Shown here one piece after another: positions 5,871 to 5,876 of a stretch of 5,876 nt of DNA. The notes beneath the pieces were generated by a model that had not been told where the DNA came from, did not search any database, and saw nothing but the letters and a program-made list of their open reading frames with translations. Positions within the stretch are counted from its first letter, which is position 1. Every line of letters starts with the position of its first letter. Source of the stretch: Cycloclasticus sp. (lineage in GTDB: Bacteria; Pseudomonadota; Gammaproteobacteria; Methylococcales; Cycloclasticaceae); contig DUCA01000066.1 of NCBI GenBank assembly GCA_012960055.1, positions 1 to 5,876 on the forward strand, read 5' to 3'. A program made the translations under genes and the position numbers.

Positions 5871-5876
5871 AGCGTT

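Overview
This window looks like ordinary chromosomal DNA of a gammaproteobacterium. The encoded DapD, DapE, YffB-like and Gor proteins resemble the Escherichia coli proteins closely along their whole visible length. Next to a transaminase of the DapC type, this suggests a gammaproteobacterium outside the enterics, possibly an aquatic one. The genus cannot be read from the sequence. Base composition is moderate and even, coding density is high, and no tRNA, rRNA, insertion sequence, CRISPR array, phage or toxin-antitoxin gene was seen.

Positions 1-4635, minus strand: five tightly packed genes read right to left as dapC - dapD - yffB-like (ArsC family) - dapE - gor. The gaps are 20 bp, 1 bp, a 4-bp overlap and 26 bp, which strongly suggests one transcription unit. 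DapD, DapC and DapE carry out three consecutive steps of the succinylase branch of diaminopimelate/lysine synthesis: succinylation of tetrahydrodipicolinate, transamination, then desuccinylation to LL-diaminopimelate. This feeds both lysine and the peptidoglycan cross-link. The other two genes are thiol-redox genes: a small thioredoxin-fold ArsC/YffB protein and glutathione reductase. The gor gene runs off the left edge and lacks roughly its last 85 codons.

Positions 4636-4729 form a short divergent intergenic region with a candidate -10 box for the dap operon inside an imperfect 25-bp palindrome. To its right, on the plus strand (4730-5332), lies a TIGR04282/DUF2064 glycosyltransferase-like gene. 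It is followed by a short gap holding an 18-bp palindrome and then a strong intrinsic terminator (5417-5454).

Positions 5429-5833, minus strand, hold a small membrane-anchored thioredoxin-like protein that converges on the plus-strand gene. Its last codons and stop lie inside the plus-strand terminator. A -10 like box for it sits near the right edge (5865-5870).

No undescribed multi-gene system is evident. The points worth a second look are the palindrome-plus-terminator segment between the convergent genes, the overlap of a terminator with the facing gene, the pairing of redox genes with the dap genes, and the atypical active site and topology of the thioredoxin-like protein.
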